From Altibacter sp. HG106 (GTDB lineage: Bacteria; Bacteroidota; Bacteroidia; Flavobacteriales; Flavobacteriaceae), in the NCBI RefSeq assembly GCF_028561755.1, contig NZ_JAQQTD010000005.1, positions 62,001 through 126,000 on the forward strand: a stretch of DNA of 64,000 nt, given 5' to 3'. Position 1 is the stretch's first letter, and each line of letters opens with the position of its first letter. The notes beneath the pieces were generated by a model. The model made no database searches and was not told the origin of the DNA. It worked only from the letters and a program-made list of their open reading frames with translations. Positions 24,483 through 34,800 of this stretch are shown in pieces. The position numbers and the translations under genes were made by a program.

Positions 24483-27400
24483 TTAAAACTGAAAGGCAAA
24501 AGCGGCTGTTACGCGACTGCCATCTTCACCGGTAAACCAACTAGCACGACCTTGCAAGGCGTGGGTCCAGAACATCTTAATTCCACCTCCGTAGGCATCG
24601 TGCCATACATCAGACGTATCGGAAGTGGTCCACACCCTTCCTATATCGTATCCTCCGTAAATTTCAATGGAAAGCGGAAACAAAAATGTTTTCATTTTCT
24701 GAAAGCGATATGAAAGATCTGCCTTTCCCAGTGCAGCGTGAAATCCGGTAAATCGCTGATTACGGTATCCCCGCAATCCATTGGAAGCACCGAGATTCGG
24801 ACTCAAATAAAAGACGGGTTGGTCGCCTAAACTCAGTTGTGCCTGTGCCTGTGTAGTGAGCACCAACCGTCGATTGCTTAACAATGCGTTGTAGAACAGT
24901 ACGCTGCTGTTAACAAAGCCCGAAAGTTGCGTAGATTGGAGATGATCAATAGCTCCTATAGATGTAGAGAATCCCATTCCCTTGGTAGGAAGCGCGTCAT
25001 CGTCAATATTTTCGTAGCGAAATGTGAATTCTGGAATACCCCAATAGTCTCGATCTGTTTGATTCAAAGAAAGATTCGAAATCACGTTCTTACCATTCGG
25101 AATGATCTGAGTTCCCTGCAGACGGTACTTCAATTGAAAGAAACTCCCATAATCGCCCTCCCGTTCCAGGCCTACAGCTCCCACGTATTGTTCCAGGTTT
25201 ACCCGATTGAAATCCAAACTAGTGGTAGCTTCCTCATAGCGTGTCTCATTTCCGAAACCAAAAAAGTTCCGTGTAAAATTCTTGCTGGTAAAGCGTCCTT
25301 CTGCCATAAAATTGATATCCGAAAAAATAGCCGCGTACTTTTTGGTGAGCATCACTTCTATTCCCTGTGTAATACTGTGATAATTAAATCCAACATGCAT
25401 GTAGCTTCCATACGGATTAGCGATAAATTTCACCTTCTCTTTCCCATACCCCGCATGGTAGGAAGTTCCGGTATCGGGGTTGTATCCTACCCCTAGTTCG
25501 ATACTCCCTGTGGACGTTGGCTTTCTGGTGTAATCATACAGGTTGGCCTCATAGAAATTGGTCATGCGAACTTGTGCCCCACCTTTTTCGGCAACTTCGT
25601 TCTTTTTAGCGCGCTGATCGTAGATCTTTATCTTCTTGCCTTCGGAAGCACGATAGGTATCCTTGTTCTGACCGCCAATAATGCGGAGTAGAATGGCGTT
25701 CTTCGCACTTCCCTTGATTTCAAATACATCGTCATCATCTAAGCCGTACAGCCAGAGTTCCTCAGTTTCTTCGGAAGAAAACGTACGATCAAATAATACA
25801 TCGTCTTTTTCTCCATCTTTGATGCGATAGGCGATAATTTGGGTTCGCCCATCGGGAAAACGTTCAATCACAAAATGATCGTCTTTGTCGGTTCCAGTGA
25901 TCATTTGGAATTTCAGGTATTCGTCATAATACCGGTTCACAATGGATTCCAGATTCTCTTTTCGCGCCAGTAAGTGTTCTTTAATTTGGGTGATTGTAGT
26001 GTCTTGCACCTCTTCGGGTAGCTGACGAAACGCGCGATCTACAATTTCTGGAGTGATTTCTCTCTGAATAAATTGTGCTTGTGCAACCCATACTGATCGA
26101 TCGCTTCGTTTTACCAGCGCACGATCTAATTGAGAAGCCGCTGCATTGAACCAGGCCACATCCTGAATATCGGGTCCATAGACGCCAAACTGGTTGGCAC
26201 TTCCCATGATGTTCTTGAGGACATTGAGGAAGCGTCCGTCGAAATTCGCAAACACCTGGTCGCGATCTCTCGGAATGGGTTCGAACACCAGGTTTCCGTC
26301 TTCATCTTCAAATTCGGCCCAGCGCCATTGATCACTATGTCGGTCCCAATCCCCTACCAACATATCGAAGATGCGGGCTCTGATGTAAGTTTCTTCATCT
26401 AAAATATAGTCTTCATCCTCCCGTAGTTTCATTAGCAGGTCGTCGGTACTTTCCACATCGTCCGGGTATCCAAAACTTCGACGGTTTTTGTATTCTTCCG
26501 CAGGACGCTCAACGATCATATACAATTGATCTCCGTACTCCTCGCTGTACTTTCCCAGCGCTCGTTGCTTCGGAACATAAAATAACTGTGGCGTGGTGTA
26601 ATATACTTGAGCGGCTTCCGCCAGCGTAGGAATCGCAAAGGCGCCATACGGATGAGCAGCGGTATAAAAATCGAGGATCAATGCTTCGGGTACGGTATTG
26701 GTAAAATACTGTTCTCCATCGACACCCTGAAAAGCGGTATTCTGAAGAAATTGTACAGCGCTCTTCCGCAGCGCCCGCATATTGTATTCCTTTCCATCTT
26801 TGGTTTCCAGGCGAAGGGAACGCGTTTGATTTCCACCACCGGGTCTAATAACTTCCAATCCGCCGTATAAGGTATCCAATAAAGCGGTGGGAGCGGTTAC
26901 TTTTGTTCCATAGACATCGCGATAATGCTCACCCCAAACCGATTTAAAAAAGTCGGTTTTTTCTACCTCATCCAATTCGTAGACCGAAGCGTCGTAGGTT
27001 TTGGGATAGGTTTCAGGCAGCTCCTCAAAGGTTGGAGGCGTTACCGGTGCCACAATTTCCTGACGGTATAAAAGCCTGGGGTTGGATCCTTCGAGGCCGT
27101 AAAACGACGCCCAGGTGCTCTGATCTTCATACACCTCAATACTTACGTAGCCCGAATTTCCGTAGGAAAAGATACCATTGTCTCCGGTAGTCGCCGGCCG
27201 TGTACCGCCACCGGCACCTGAGATGATTTGCTTGAACGGCCCTTGTTCTATGTACTGTAAGTTCTTTTCATGCCCGGATATCATGACGATTCTATGATCC
27301 TCTTTATCTAATAAGTCTTTTAATTGGGTAGCGAATTCGTTATAACGAACGTTAAAGCGATCTTGAATAGAAACGGCTCCTTGCGATCGAATTTGATTGA

Positions 27401-28139
27401 TCAAGGTCGCAACACCGGGGAGGGGAATCCTTCCTTGCAGCGGGAATATATGATCGCGAAAGGAAAACCGACCAGCATGAAATCCATTGGTAAATACCGG
27501 GTGGTGCATCGCCACAAAGATCAATTTGTTCGCATTTTTCTTAATTTCTCCCTTTACCTCCAACATGAGCTTTTCGCGCGATTTAATCTCACATTTATCG
27601 TTCATTTTATGGTGCTTGTCCCAATCGGCTAGGTACCACTGACTATCAATAATGATCAATTGAATGTTGTCACCAATTTCGATGCTTTCGAGCGGACAAC
27701 CATTATTGGGGGTAAGCACGTCGTCTGCTTTCATGCGGTCCTCCAAATAATCTTCCATGGCTTCTAGTCCGTCGTTCTTATCATACCCCCAGTCGTAATT
27801 TCCCGGTATGAAATAAGGATACGCGTTGGCTTTTTGAGCGAGATCAATCAGTGGGTTTAGCTGCTGTACCATACCGGCTGAGTCCTTAGCCTTTACGTTG
27901 TCGCCCATCGCCATCAGAAATCGATTTTTGGCTTGTGTTTCCAACAGGGTTGTTTCCATAGCGTCAAAAAGCTGCGGAGACCCTTTATAAGTAGTTCCCA
28001 CTATTAAAAATTGTTGCACGACCTGTTGGGTTGGCTGGGTCGTTTCCGAATTCGCTTCGGGTTCCAGCATCACACCTTTGATAGCACATCCTTGAAGCAC
28101 TATAAATGCGAGTAGAAAGAGGTATTGTTTGTTCATCAT
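24483..28139 (-). CDS. Lipoprotein with degenerate metallophosphoesterase, middle domain and Omp85-like barrel (copy 1)
   Basis: This 1,218-residue outer-membrane lipoprotein (LQGC lipobox, Cys18) has three parts. Residues about 45-370 follow the calcineurin-like phosphoesterase pattern but lack key metal ligands: the first Asp motif is replaced by VGTTYKG, GNHE is GNYD and GHxH is GHEK, while GDN and AMHHP remain. The middle part (about 390-850) holds GDWDRHSDQW near residue 596 and PRDRDQVF near 622, and an RTX-like Asp-rich strip (GLDDDDVFEIKG). The C-terminal ~350 residues form a D15/Omp85-type barrel with GLRGYRNQRFTG and end in Phe. No POTRA domain is seen. It is the last gene of three tandem paralogues. 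Confidence 0.85.
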   Translation of the reverse strand: MMNKQYLFLLAFIVLQGCAIKGVMLEPEANSETTQPTQQVVQQFLIVGTTYKGSPQLFDAMETTLLETQAKNRFLMAMGDNVKAKDSAGMVQQLNPLIDLAQKANAYPYFIPGNYDWGYDKNDGLEAMEDYLEDRMKADDVLTPNNGCPLESIEIGDNIQLIIIDSQWYLADWDKHHKMNDKCEIKSREKLMLEVKGEIKKNANKLIFVAMHHPVFTNGFHAGRFSFRDHIFPLQGRIPLPGVATLINQIRSQGAVSIQDRFNVRYNEFATQLKDLLDKEDHRIVMISGHEKNLQYIEQGPFKQIISGAGGGTRPATTGDNGIFSYGNSGYVSIEVYEDQSTWASFYGLEGSNPRLLYRQEIVAPVTPPTFEELPETYPKTYDASVYELDEVEKTDFFKSVWGEHYRDVYGTKVTAPTALLDTLYGGLEVIRPGGGNQTRSLRLETKDGKEYNMRALRKSAVQFLQNTAFQGVDGEQYFTNTVPEALILDFYTAAHPYGAFAIPTLAEAAQVYYTTPQLFYVPKQRALGKYSEEYGDQLYMIVERPAEEYKNRRSFGYPDDVESTDDLLMKLREDEDYILDEETYIRARIFDMLVGDWDRHSDQWRWAEFEDEDGNLVFEPIPRDRDQVFANFDGRFLNVLKNIMGSANQFGVYGPDIQDVAWFNAAASQLDRALVKRSDRSVWVAQAQFIQREITPEIVDRAFRQLPEEVQDTTITQIKEHLLARKENLESIVNRYYDEYLKFQMITGTDKDDHFVIERFPDGRTQIIAYRIKDGEKDDVLFDRTFSSEETEELWLYGLDDDDVFEIKGSAKNAILLRIIGGQNKDTYRASEGKKIKIYDQRAKKNEVAEKGGAQVRMTNFYEANLYDYTRKPTSTGSIELGVGYNPDTGTSYHAGYGKEKVKFIANPYGSYMHVGFNYHSITQGIEVMLTKKYAAIFSDINFMAEGRFTSKNFTRNFFGFGNETRYEEATTSLDFNRVNLEQYVGAVGLEREGDYGSFFQLKYRLQGTQIIPNGKNVISNLSLNQTDRDYWGIPEFTFRYENIDDDALPTKGMGFSTSIGAIDHLQSTQLSGFVNSSVLFYNALLSNRRLVLTTQAQAQLSLGDQPVFYLSPNLGASNGLRGYRNQRFTGFHAALGKADLSYRFQKMKTFLFPLSIEIYGGYDIGRVWTTSDTSDVWHDAYGGGIKMFWTHALQGRASWFTGEDGSRVTAAFAFQF

Positions 28140-28145
28140 TTGGGG

Positions 28146-31100
28146 TTAAAAGTCAAATCCAAGTCCGAATACAATTCGTTTGCCTTCGGTACTTCTAAAA
28201 TAGCTAGCGGTAATACTCATGCCGCCACGACCGTTGATCCAGAGTCCGCCTCCATAGTCATTATGCCATCGTTGCGAATTGCCACTGGGTGTCCACACCC
28301 TGCCCAGATCGGCACCACCATAGACACCAATTTGAACCGGAACCAAAGAGATATTGAATTCGTCGAAACTATACCGTACATCAGCACTTCCAACCAAGGA
28401 AGACTTTCCGGTAAATCTTTCTTCCCGAAACCCTCGTAAGCCATTGTTCGCCCCCAAACGAACGCCTTGATAAAATTCGAATCTATTTCCGAAGTTAAAT
28501 TGCCCGCGCACGTTGGTACGTAAAACGAGTTTCTTATTTTTAATCAGGCTGTTATAAAAGCCCAATCGGGTGTTTAAATATCCAAAAACGCGATCGATAT
28601 CCTGAAGGTTATCGGTAACCCCCACATTCAAATCGAACATCATACCCTGCCTTGGATTACGCGGATCATCGTAACTGCGATAGCTATAGATACCTTCTAC
28701 TGTGGCAAAATAATCGGTCTCCTCAGGACGCGTTTCATTTCCGGGATTGGTGCTTCCGGTAATGGGACTATTGATGGTAACCGATTCGGCCTTCCCTTGA
28801 AGTTTGAAGAAACTACCAAAACTCGAATTTCGAACCAGAGCCCCTTCAGCACTCAGCCGTTGTATTTCCACACGGTTGGCATCGTAGCCTAATGCATCTT
28901 GAAAGTTGGCAGTTTCGTTTCCGTAGCCAAAATAATTTTCGATGTAATTCGGACTCGTTATTCGGGCACCGATATGAAGGTTCAGATCATTTTTAATATT
29001 CGCAAACTCCCCCTCATACAAAACATCAAAACTTTGCGTATCAAAATAATATCCGGCATTCACCACATGCTTTTGAGAAAACGGGTTTTGTGTAAAACTA
29101 TTCAGCTCGTACGCGTACTGCCCTCCCAGTCGGAATCCATCATCGGGATTGTAACCGGCAGCAGCATTGAAGAGATGGGTTTTCGATATTTGCTTTCGGT
29201 ATTCGTAGGTATTTAAGTTGTAGACGTCGGTAAATCTAATATTTCCACGGTATCGCTCTGCGATGGTATTTGGCAGGCTTTCATGATCGTACACCTTCGT
29301 TCCGCTTCCGTTGATCAATTGATAGGTATCATCTCCATGACCTCCAATAACGCGCACCAGAATCGGACTCCTATCTTCGCCTTCAATACGAAAGCTATCA
29401 TTGCCATCCAGCCCGTACACCCAGACTTCTTTAGTTTGCTCTGGGGTGACGGTTCGCTCGGTAAATAGCGTGCCTGCCTCCCCTTCTTTGTAGGCGAATT
29501 CCCGAATAGTGATGCTACCGTCTTTCTGCCGTAAAATCTCAAAATAGTCGGGCCCGTCGGTACCCACAAAGGTTTGTAGGCTCGACAAATAATCGTAATA
29601 ATTCCCGGCAATCTCAACCAGGCTTTCGCGACGCTGACGCAGCGCAGCCTTAATGTCTTCTAAGCTTTCGTCGCGTACTTCCGATGGAATGGCCTCAAAG
29701 GCAGCGTCAATGACCCGGTCGGAAATTTGTTGTTGAAGTTCTGCCGCCAAGAATTGCCATTGAGGTTTGCCGCTTCCCTGAAGTAATGCGCGGTCTAGCT
29801 TCACTCCTTCCTCATTAAACCAAGCTACGTTTGGCATGGCTTGATTGTATAAATGACGGCGATAATTGTTTCCGAAGATAGAACTGGCCAGATCGATCAC
29901 CGTTCCTTCCATAGAAGAAAAAGCGTCATTTCTACTCCTCGAAATAGGCACGTACACATTGACGCTATCGGCTCTAAAATACTCCGCCCAGCGCCAATGA
30001 TCGGGTTCACGGTCCCAATCCCCAATCAACATGTCGAACAATCTATTTTTGATATAAGCTTCCTCATCGAGCGCGATCTCCCTTCCTTGACGGAGTTTCA
30101 GAAGAATATCGTCTGTAGTTTCTACATCATCCGGATATTGAAAATTGCTTTCCCCTTCACTGCTTTCAGTGGGCAACAATGAAATCACATACAGCTCATT
30201 TCCAAAATCATTATTGTAGTTCCCCAGTGCTTTTTGCTTCGGAACGTAAAAAAGCTGTGGTTCATTATGAAAGAGTTCAGCAGCTTCAGCCAGGCGGCCA
30301 ATGGCTAGAATCGAATACGGGTGTGAGGCGGTATAAAATTGTTCGTTGAACGAATCGGGCAGGTCTACTTTTGAACCTTCCGATAGTTTCTCTCCTTCTT
30401 CTAAGGCCTGTTCCTGCGGAAGCTCTTGCGTATATTGAAGGGCGTTTTTCTTGAGAGAACGCATTCGATATTCATTGCCTCTGGCATCCCGCAACCTAAG
30501 GGTTTTGAAGGACGACTCGCTCGCTTCACGCAATACGGTTAATCCGCCGTATAAGGTATCGAGTTGCGCGACGGACGCTTCAATAGGAGTTCCATAAGCG
30601 GATCGGTATTTTTCTCCCCAGACCGTCTGAAAAAACAGCGTTTGGGTTAAGCTGTCTTGTTCGTATATGGGCACCGTTACCGTGGGTTCAAATGTTGAGG
30701 GGAGATTGTTTGTTCCGTAATATTCGTAAGGAGCATATAATTTCTTTTCGAAGAGGAGTTTTGGGTTTAATTCGGCATCTACCCCGTAATATCGAACGTA
30801 AGAAGAGCCATCTGTAAATACATTGAGTACCGCAAAACCTTGTCCGCCATAACTAAACAAACCATCCTCGCCTAAGGCGGCGTACCCTTGCTTTGCGCCC
30901 GACCCGGATACAATTTGGATTAGCCCTTCTTTTTCAATGTGCTGAAGGGTGTGTTCATGACCGGAAGTAAAAACCATTCTACCGTGAGCCTTAGCGACTT
31001 CCGACAGGCGTATCATAAATTTATTGTACAATTCGTTGTAGCGGTCCTGTACAGACACCCCGCCTTGGGCACGCACCTGAGCCACTAGCGACGCCAGGCC

Positions 31101-31865
31101 GGGTAGCGGAATTTTTCTTTGGGTGGGATATAGGTGTTTTTTTAAGGCATAATAACCACCATGAGTTCCATTAGTAAACATGGGGTGGTGCATGGCGAAA
31201 ACTACCGTCTTATTTCGGTTTTTATTGAGCTCCAGCTCTAATTCAATAAAGAACTTTTCCCGAGATTTGATCTCGCATTCGCGATTCATGATGGGATTGC
31301 GGTTCCAGTCTTCCAAGTACCACTGACTATCAATTAGAATCAATTGAATGTTATCAGAAACGGCAAAACTTTGTAATGGACACCCATTGGTAGGTTGAAA
31401 GGCGTTTTTGTCTAAATTTTCTTGAATATAGGCTTGCTGTCGCAGCACTCCCTCGATTCCCCCGCTATAGTACTCGTGATTCCCGGGAATAAAATAGGTC
31501 TCCCCTTGAAACTCTTGTAACGATTCAATTTGCGCATCTAGGTAGTACTCACTGATCTCTCGCAGTGGATCATTTTCAGGAGGCAATCCATCTGGGTAGA
31601 TATTATCTCCAAGAAAAAGAGTGTAATCGCCTTTAGTGTCTTCGTTCTCATCGCTAATGTACTTCCGAAAGGCTACGAGCGCGTCACTGGGACGGTCTGC
31701 CGGTGAAATACCGGCATCTCCCACCAAATAAAACGTTTTTTCGATAGTCTTCCCTTTCGGAAACTGAGGTTTGGCTTCAGCATCTGCGTATTGTGGCGTG
31801 TAGGTAGCGCACGCCGAAGCGATAAATACAAGGGATATGAGTACGTACTGAACTACTTTCGTCAT
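28146..31865 (-). CDS. Lipoprotein with intact metallophosphoesterase, middle domain and Omp85-like barrel (copy 2)
   Basis: The 1,239-residue middle member of the tandem set has lipobox ASAC (Cys19). The phosphoesterase domain is complete: VGDAGIS, FLGDNIYPDG, IPGNHEYYSGG, AMHHPMFTNG and TSGHEHTLQH supply all the usual metal ligands, so this copy is probably an active calcineurin-like phosphatase. In contrast, the middle-domain motifs that are strict in the two sister copies are changed: GDWDREPDHW instead of GDWDRHxDQW, and SRSRNDAF instead of PRDRDQV. The C-terminal barrel has GLRGFREERFTG and ends in FDF. It is 9 bp after copy 3 and 6 bp before copy 1. Confidence 0.88.
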   Translation of the reverse strand: MTKVVQYVLISLVFIASACATYTPQYADAEAKPQFPKGKTIEKTFYLVGDAGISPADRPSDALVAFRKYISDENEDTKGDYTLFLGDNIYPDGLPPENDPLREISEYYLDAQIESLQEFQGETYFIPGNHEYYSGGIEGVLRQQAYIQENLDKNAFQPTNGCPLQSFAVSDNIQLILIDSQWYLEDWNRNPIMNRECEIKSREKFFIELELELNKNRNKTVVFAMHHPMFTNGTHGGYYALKKHLYPTQRKIPLPGLASLVAQVRAQGGVSVQDRYNELYNKFMIRLSEVAKAHGRMVFTSGHEHTLQHIEKEGLIQIVSGSGAKQGYAALGEDGLFSYGGQGFAVLNVFTDGSSYVRYYGVDAELNPKLLFEKKLYAPYEYYGTNNLPSTFEPTVTVPIYEQDSLTQTLFFQTVWGEKYRSAYGTPIEASVAQLDTLYGGLTVLREASESSFKTLRLRDARGNEYRMRSLKKNALQYTQELPQEQALEEGEKLSEGSKVDLPDSFNEQFYTASHPYSILAIGRLAEAAELFHNEPQLFYVPKQKALGNYNNDFGNELYVISLLPTESSEGESNFQYPDDVETTDDILLKLRQGREIALDEEAYIKNRLFDMLIGDWDREPDHWRWAEYFRADSVNVYVPISRSRNDAFSSMEGTVIDLASSIFGNNYRRHLYNQAMPNVAWFNEEGVKLDRALLQGSGKPQWQFLAAELQQQISDRVIDAAFEAIPSEVRDESLEDIKAALRQRRESLVEIAGNYYDYLSSLQTFVGTDGPDYFEILRQKDGSITIREFAYKEGEAGTLFTERTVTPEQTKEVWVYGLDGNDSFRIEGEDRSPILVRVIGGHGDDTYQLINGSGTKVYDHESLPNTIAERYRGNIRFTDVYNLNTYEYRKQISKTHLFNAAAGYNPDDGFRLGGQYAYELNSFTQNPFSQKHVVNAGYYFDTQSFDVLYEGEFANIKNDLNLHIGARITSPNYIENYFGYGNETANFQDALGYDANRVEIQRLSAEGALVRNSSFGSFFKLQGKAESVTINSPITGSTNPGNETRPEETDYFATVEGIYSYRSYDDPRNPRQGMMFDLNVGVTDNLQDIDRVFGYLNTRLGFYNSLIKNKKLVLRTNVRGQFNFGNRFEFYQGVRLGANNGLRGFREERFTGKSSLVGSADVRYSFDEFNISLVPVQIGVYGGADLGRVWTPSGNSQRWHNDYGGGLWINGRGGMSITASYFRSTEGKRIVFGLGFDF

Positions 31866-31874
31866 AATTCTTTC

Positions 31875-34800
31875 TTACATAGAAATTGCCGCACGGAAGG
31901 AGAATTGGATCCCCTCATCGGAAGCGAAGGCATTAACCGTTCCACTCACCAGATCTGCGACATTCAACCAAAAACCACCTCCATACGCGCTGTGCCAGAC
32001 ATCGGAAGTATCATTGGGCACCCATACACGCCCTACATCATACCCACCAAAGATTCCTATTTGAACCGGAGCCAAGCCTGTCTTAAAGCTGTTAAAACTG
32101 TAGCGGAGGTCTGCATTCCCGGCCACGGCACTTCGTCCCGTAAATCGATCACGACGGTAGCCGCGCAAACCGTAATCACGCCCCAATTGTGCTCCCTGAT
32201 AGAATTCAAAATTATTACCAATGTTGAATTGTCCTACGGCTTGTGTTTTAAGCACCAATTTTCGATCGGCTGTCAAAGAATTATAAAATCGCAACTGCGG
32301 CACTACGTAGCCAAAAACACGGTCGCTATCTTCTGTGTTTTGTGTCCCTCCGGTGGTAAGGTGAAAGAACATTCCTCGGGTTGGATTGGCAGCGTTGTCT
32401 AAACTTTCGTATTCGTATGTTCCTTCAATAGAAGCAAACGATTTTGTTTCATCTAGTTCTATAGGCGGATTTTGTGTGATAAATCGATTGGGCGTTCCCT
32501 CTACTTCAAAAGCTTCGTATTTCGCTTGAAAGCGGAAGAGACTTCCATAGGGTGAATCGCGCTGTACTCCAATACTTCCGCCGTACTTCCCAATGCGCAC
32601 CCGGTTGTAATCTCGATCAAACATGTCGGGAAATTCGTATTCCAGGTTTTCCGTTTCGTTTCCGAAGCCAAAGAAGTTCTCCGCAAAATTTGGATTTCGG
32701 AATTCACCCCCTACAAGGAAATTCCATTGCCCAAAAATATTGGCGAACTCTCCAGAGTATTCCAGGTTATAGCTCGAAGTAGCGAAATAATATCCAACTG
32801 CGAGTCGGTGTTGCTGCGCAAACGGATTCTGCTGAAAGCCTTGCACCGTGAATACATCGCTTACCCCAATCAAGAAGCCGTCATCGGGATTAAATCCAAC
32901 CGACGGCAGTAACAAGTTTGTAGTTTTTTTCTCCTTCAGGTAATTGTAGGTGTTGAAGTTATAGTTGTCGGTGAGTCGAAAGGACGCTCCACCTCGCTCT
33001 TCGATGGTATTTTTCTTACTGCGTTGATCGTATACCTTAATGGCTCTTCCATTCGTGATTCGATAGGTATCGTTGTTCTGCCCACCGATGATACGAATAA
33101 AGATAGGAGCATCCCCGTTGCCCTTAACCTCAAAGACATCGTCATCATCCAGACCGTAAATCCAAAGTTCTTTGGTGTCTTTTTTATCATAGGTCCTATT
33201 GACGACTTGCGTCCCTTTTTCGCCATCTTTAATACGAGACACAATAACTTGTGTTTTGCCTTTTGGCATTCGGATGATCTCTATATAATCATCTTTGTCA
33301 GTTCCGGTAACGGTTTGTAAATTGGAAAAGTAGTCGTAGTATTCGCCTGCAATGGTAACAATATTATCGCGGCGTCCTTTTAAGTTCGATTTGATCTGTT
33401 CGGCACTTTCATCCTGAACTTCTTCCGGAAGCGCACTAAACGCCTCTTCAATTACGGCGTCGGTTACATTCTGCTGAATGTAGGCTGCTTCTTCTAACCA
33501 GCCTTCTCTTCCGTAGTTCTCAATAAACGCACGATCCAACTTAATTCCGGCACTGTTGAACCATTTGGTATGTTCTAATTCAGGGCCATACACCTGAAAC
33601 TGTCGCGCCGTATTGAATAGTGTTCGAATCACGTTTAGGAGTCCGCCATCAAAATTAGCATACACCTGATCTCGGTCCCGTGGAATCGGTACGAAGACAT
33701 CGGTACCGTTGTCTTTTTTATATTCGGCAAAACGCCATTGGTCGTTATGACGATCCCAATCCCCAATCAACATATCGAAAATCCGAGCACGCATGTAGGC
33801 GCGTTCGTCGAGTATATTTTCTTCATCGCTACGCAGTTTATCCAGCATGTCATCGGTGCTTTCAATATCATCGGCATAGTCGAAAATCGCCCCATCGTAC
33901 TCCTCATCCGGGCGTTCAACGATCATATACAAGGCATCTCCATAGGTTTCATTGAACTTGCCAAGCGCTGCTTGCTTGGGCACATAATACAATTTTGGAT
34001 TGGTATGGAACACTTTGGCCGCGTCTGCCAGCGGTGGGATGGTAAAAGCGCCATAAGGGTGTGCGGCTGTATAAAAGTCTAAAATAAGGTCTTCTGGAAC
34101 GGTATCTTCAAAACCAACTTCCACCACACGGTCTTTGATGAGTACGGTTTGAATGAATTGCACCGCACTTTTCTTTAAGGCGCGCATATTGTAATCACGC
34201 CCCCCTTTTCCTTTTAATCGAAGCGAAACAGTTTGGTGCCCCCCTCCGGCCCGCTCTACGGTTAATCCGCCGTATAAGGTATCAAGCATGGCAACGGGCG
34301 CTGTTACTTTTTTGCCATACACCGCTCTGTAATGCTCTCCCCATAAGGTTTTGAAAAATCCGGTGCGGTCTACGAGGCTATCGTTATATACCGAAGCCTG
34401 GACGGTTTGTGGATAGGTTTCCGGCAAGGTTTCAAGGTCGTAGGTTCTTGGTTTCGGAAGTATTTCTTTCTGAAAGAGTACTTCAGAAGAACCATCATCG
34501 TTTGCCTTCAACATGGTGAGTTGGGTAGCTCCGTTGGTAAGCACGTCCAGTTTAGCAAATCCTAATCCGCCATAACTAAACTCCCCGTATTCTGCGACGG
34601 AAGCTGGGGTAGGCTTGCTACCGCCACCGGCCACTACTTGTTTCAGTCGTTTTCCATTGATATATTGCAGGGAACGGTCGTGCCCCGACACAAATACAAG
34701 TCGGTTGTGATCTTTCGCTAACACTTCTAATCGATCCATTAGTTCTGCGTAGCGCTCGTTGTATCGATCTTGCATATCGATAGCGCCCTGATTTCTAATT

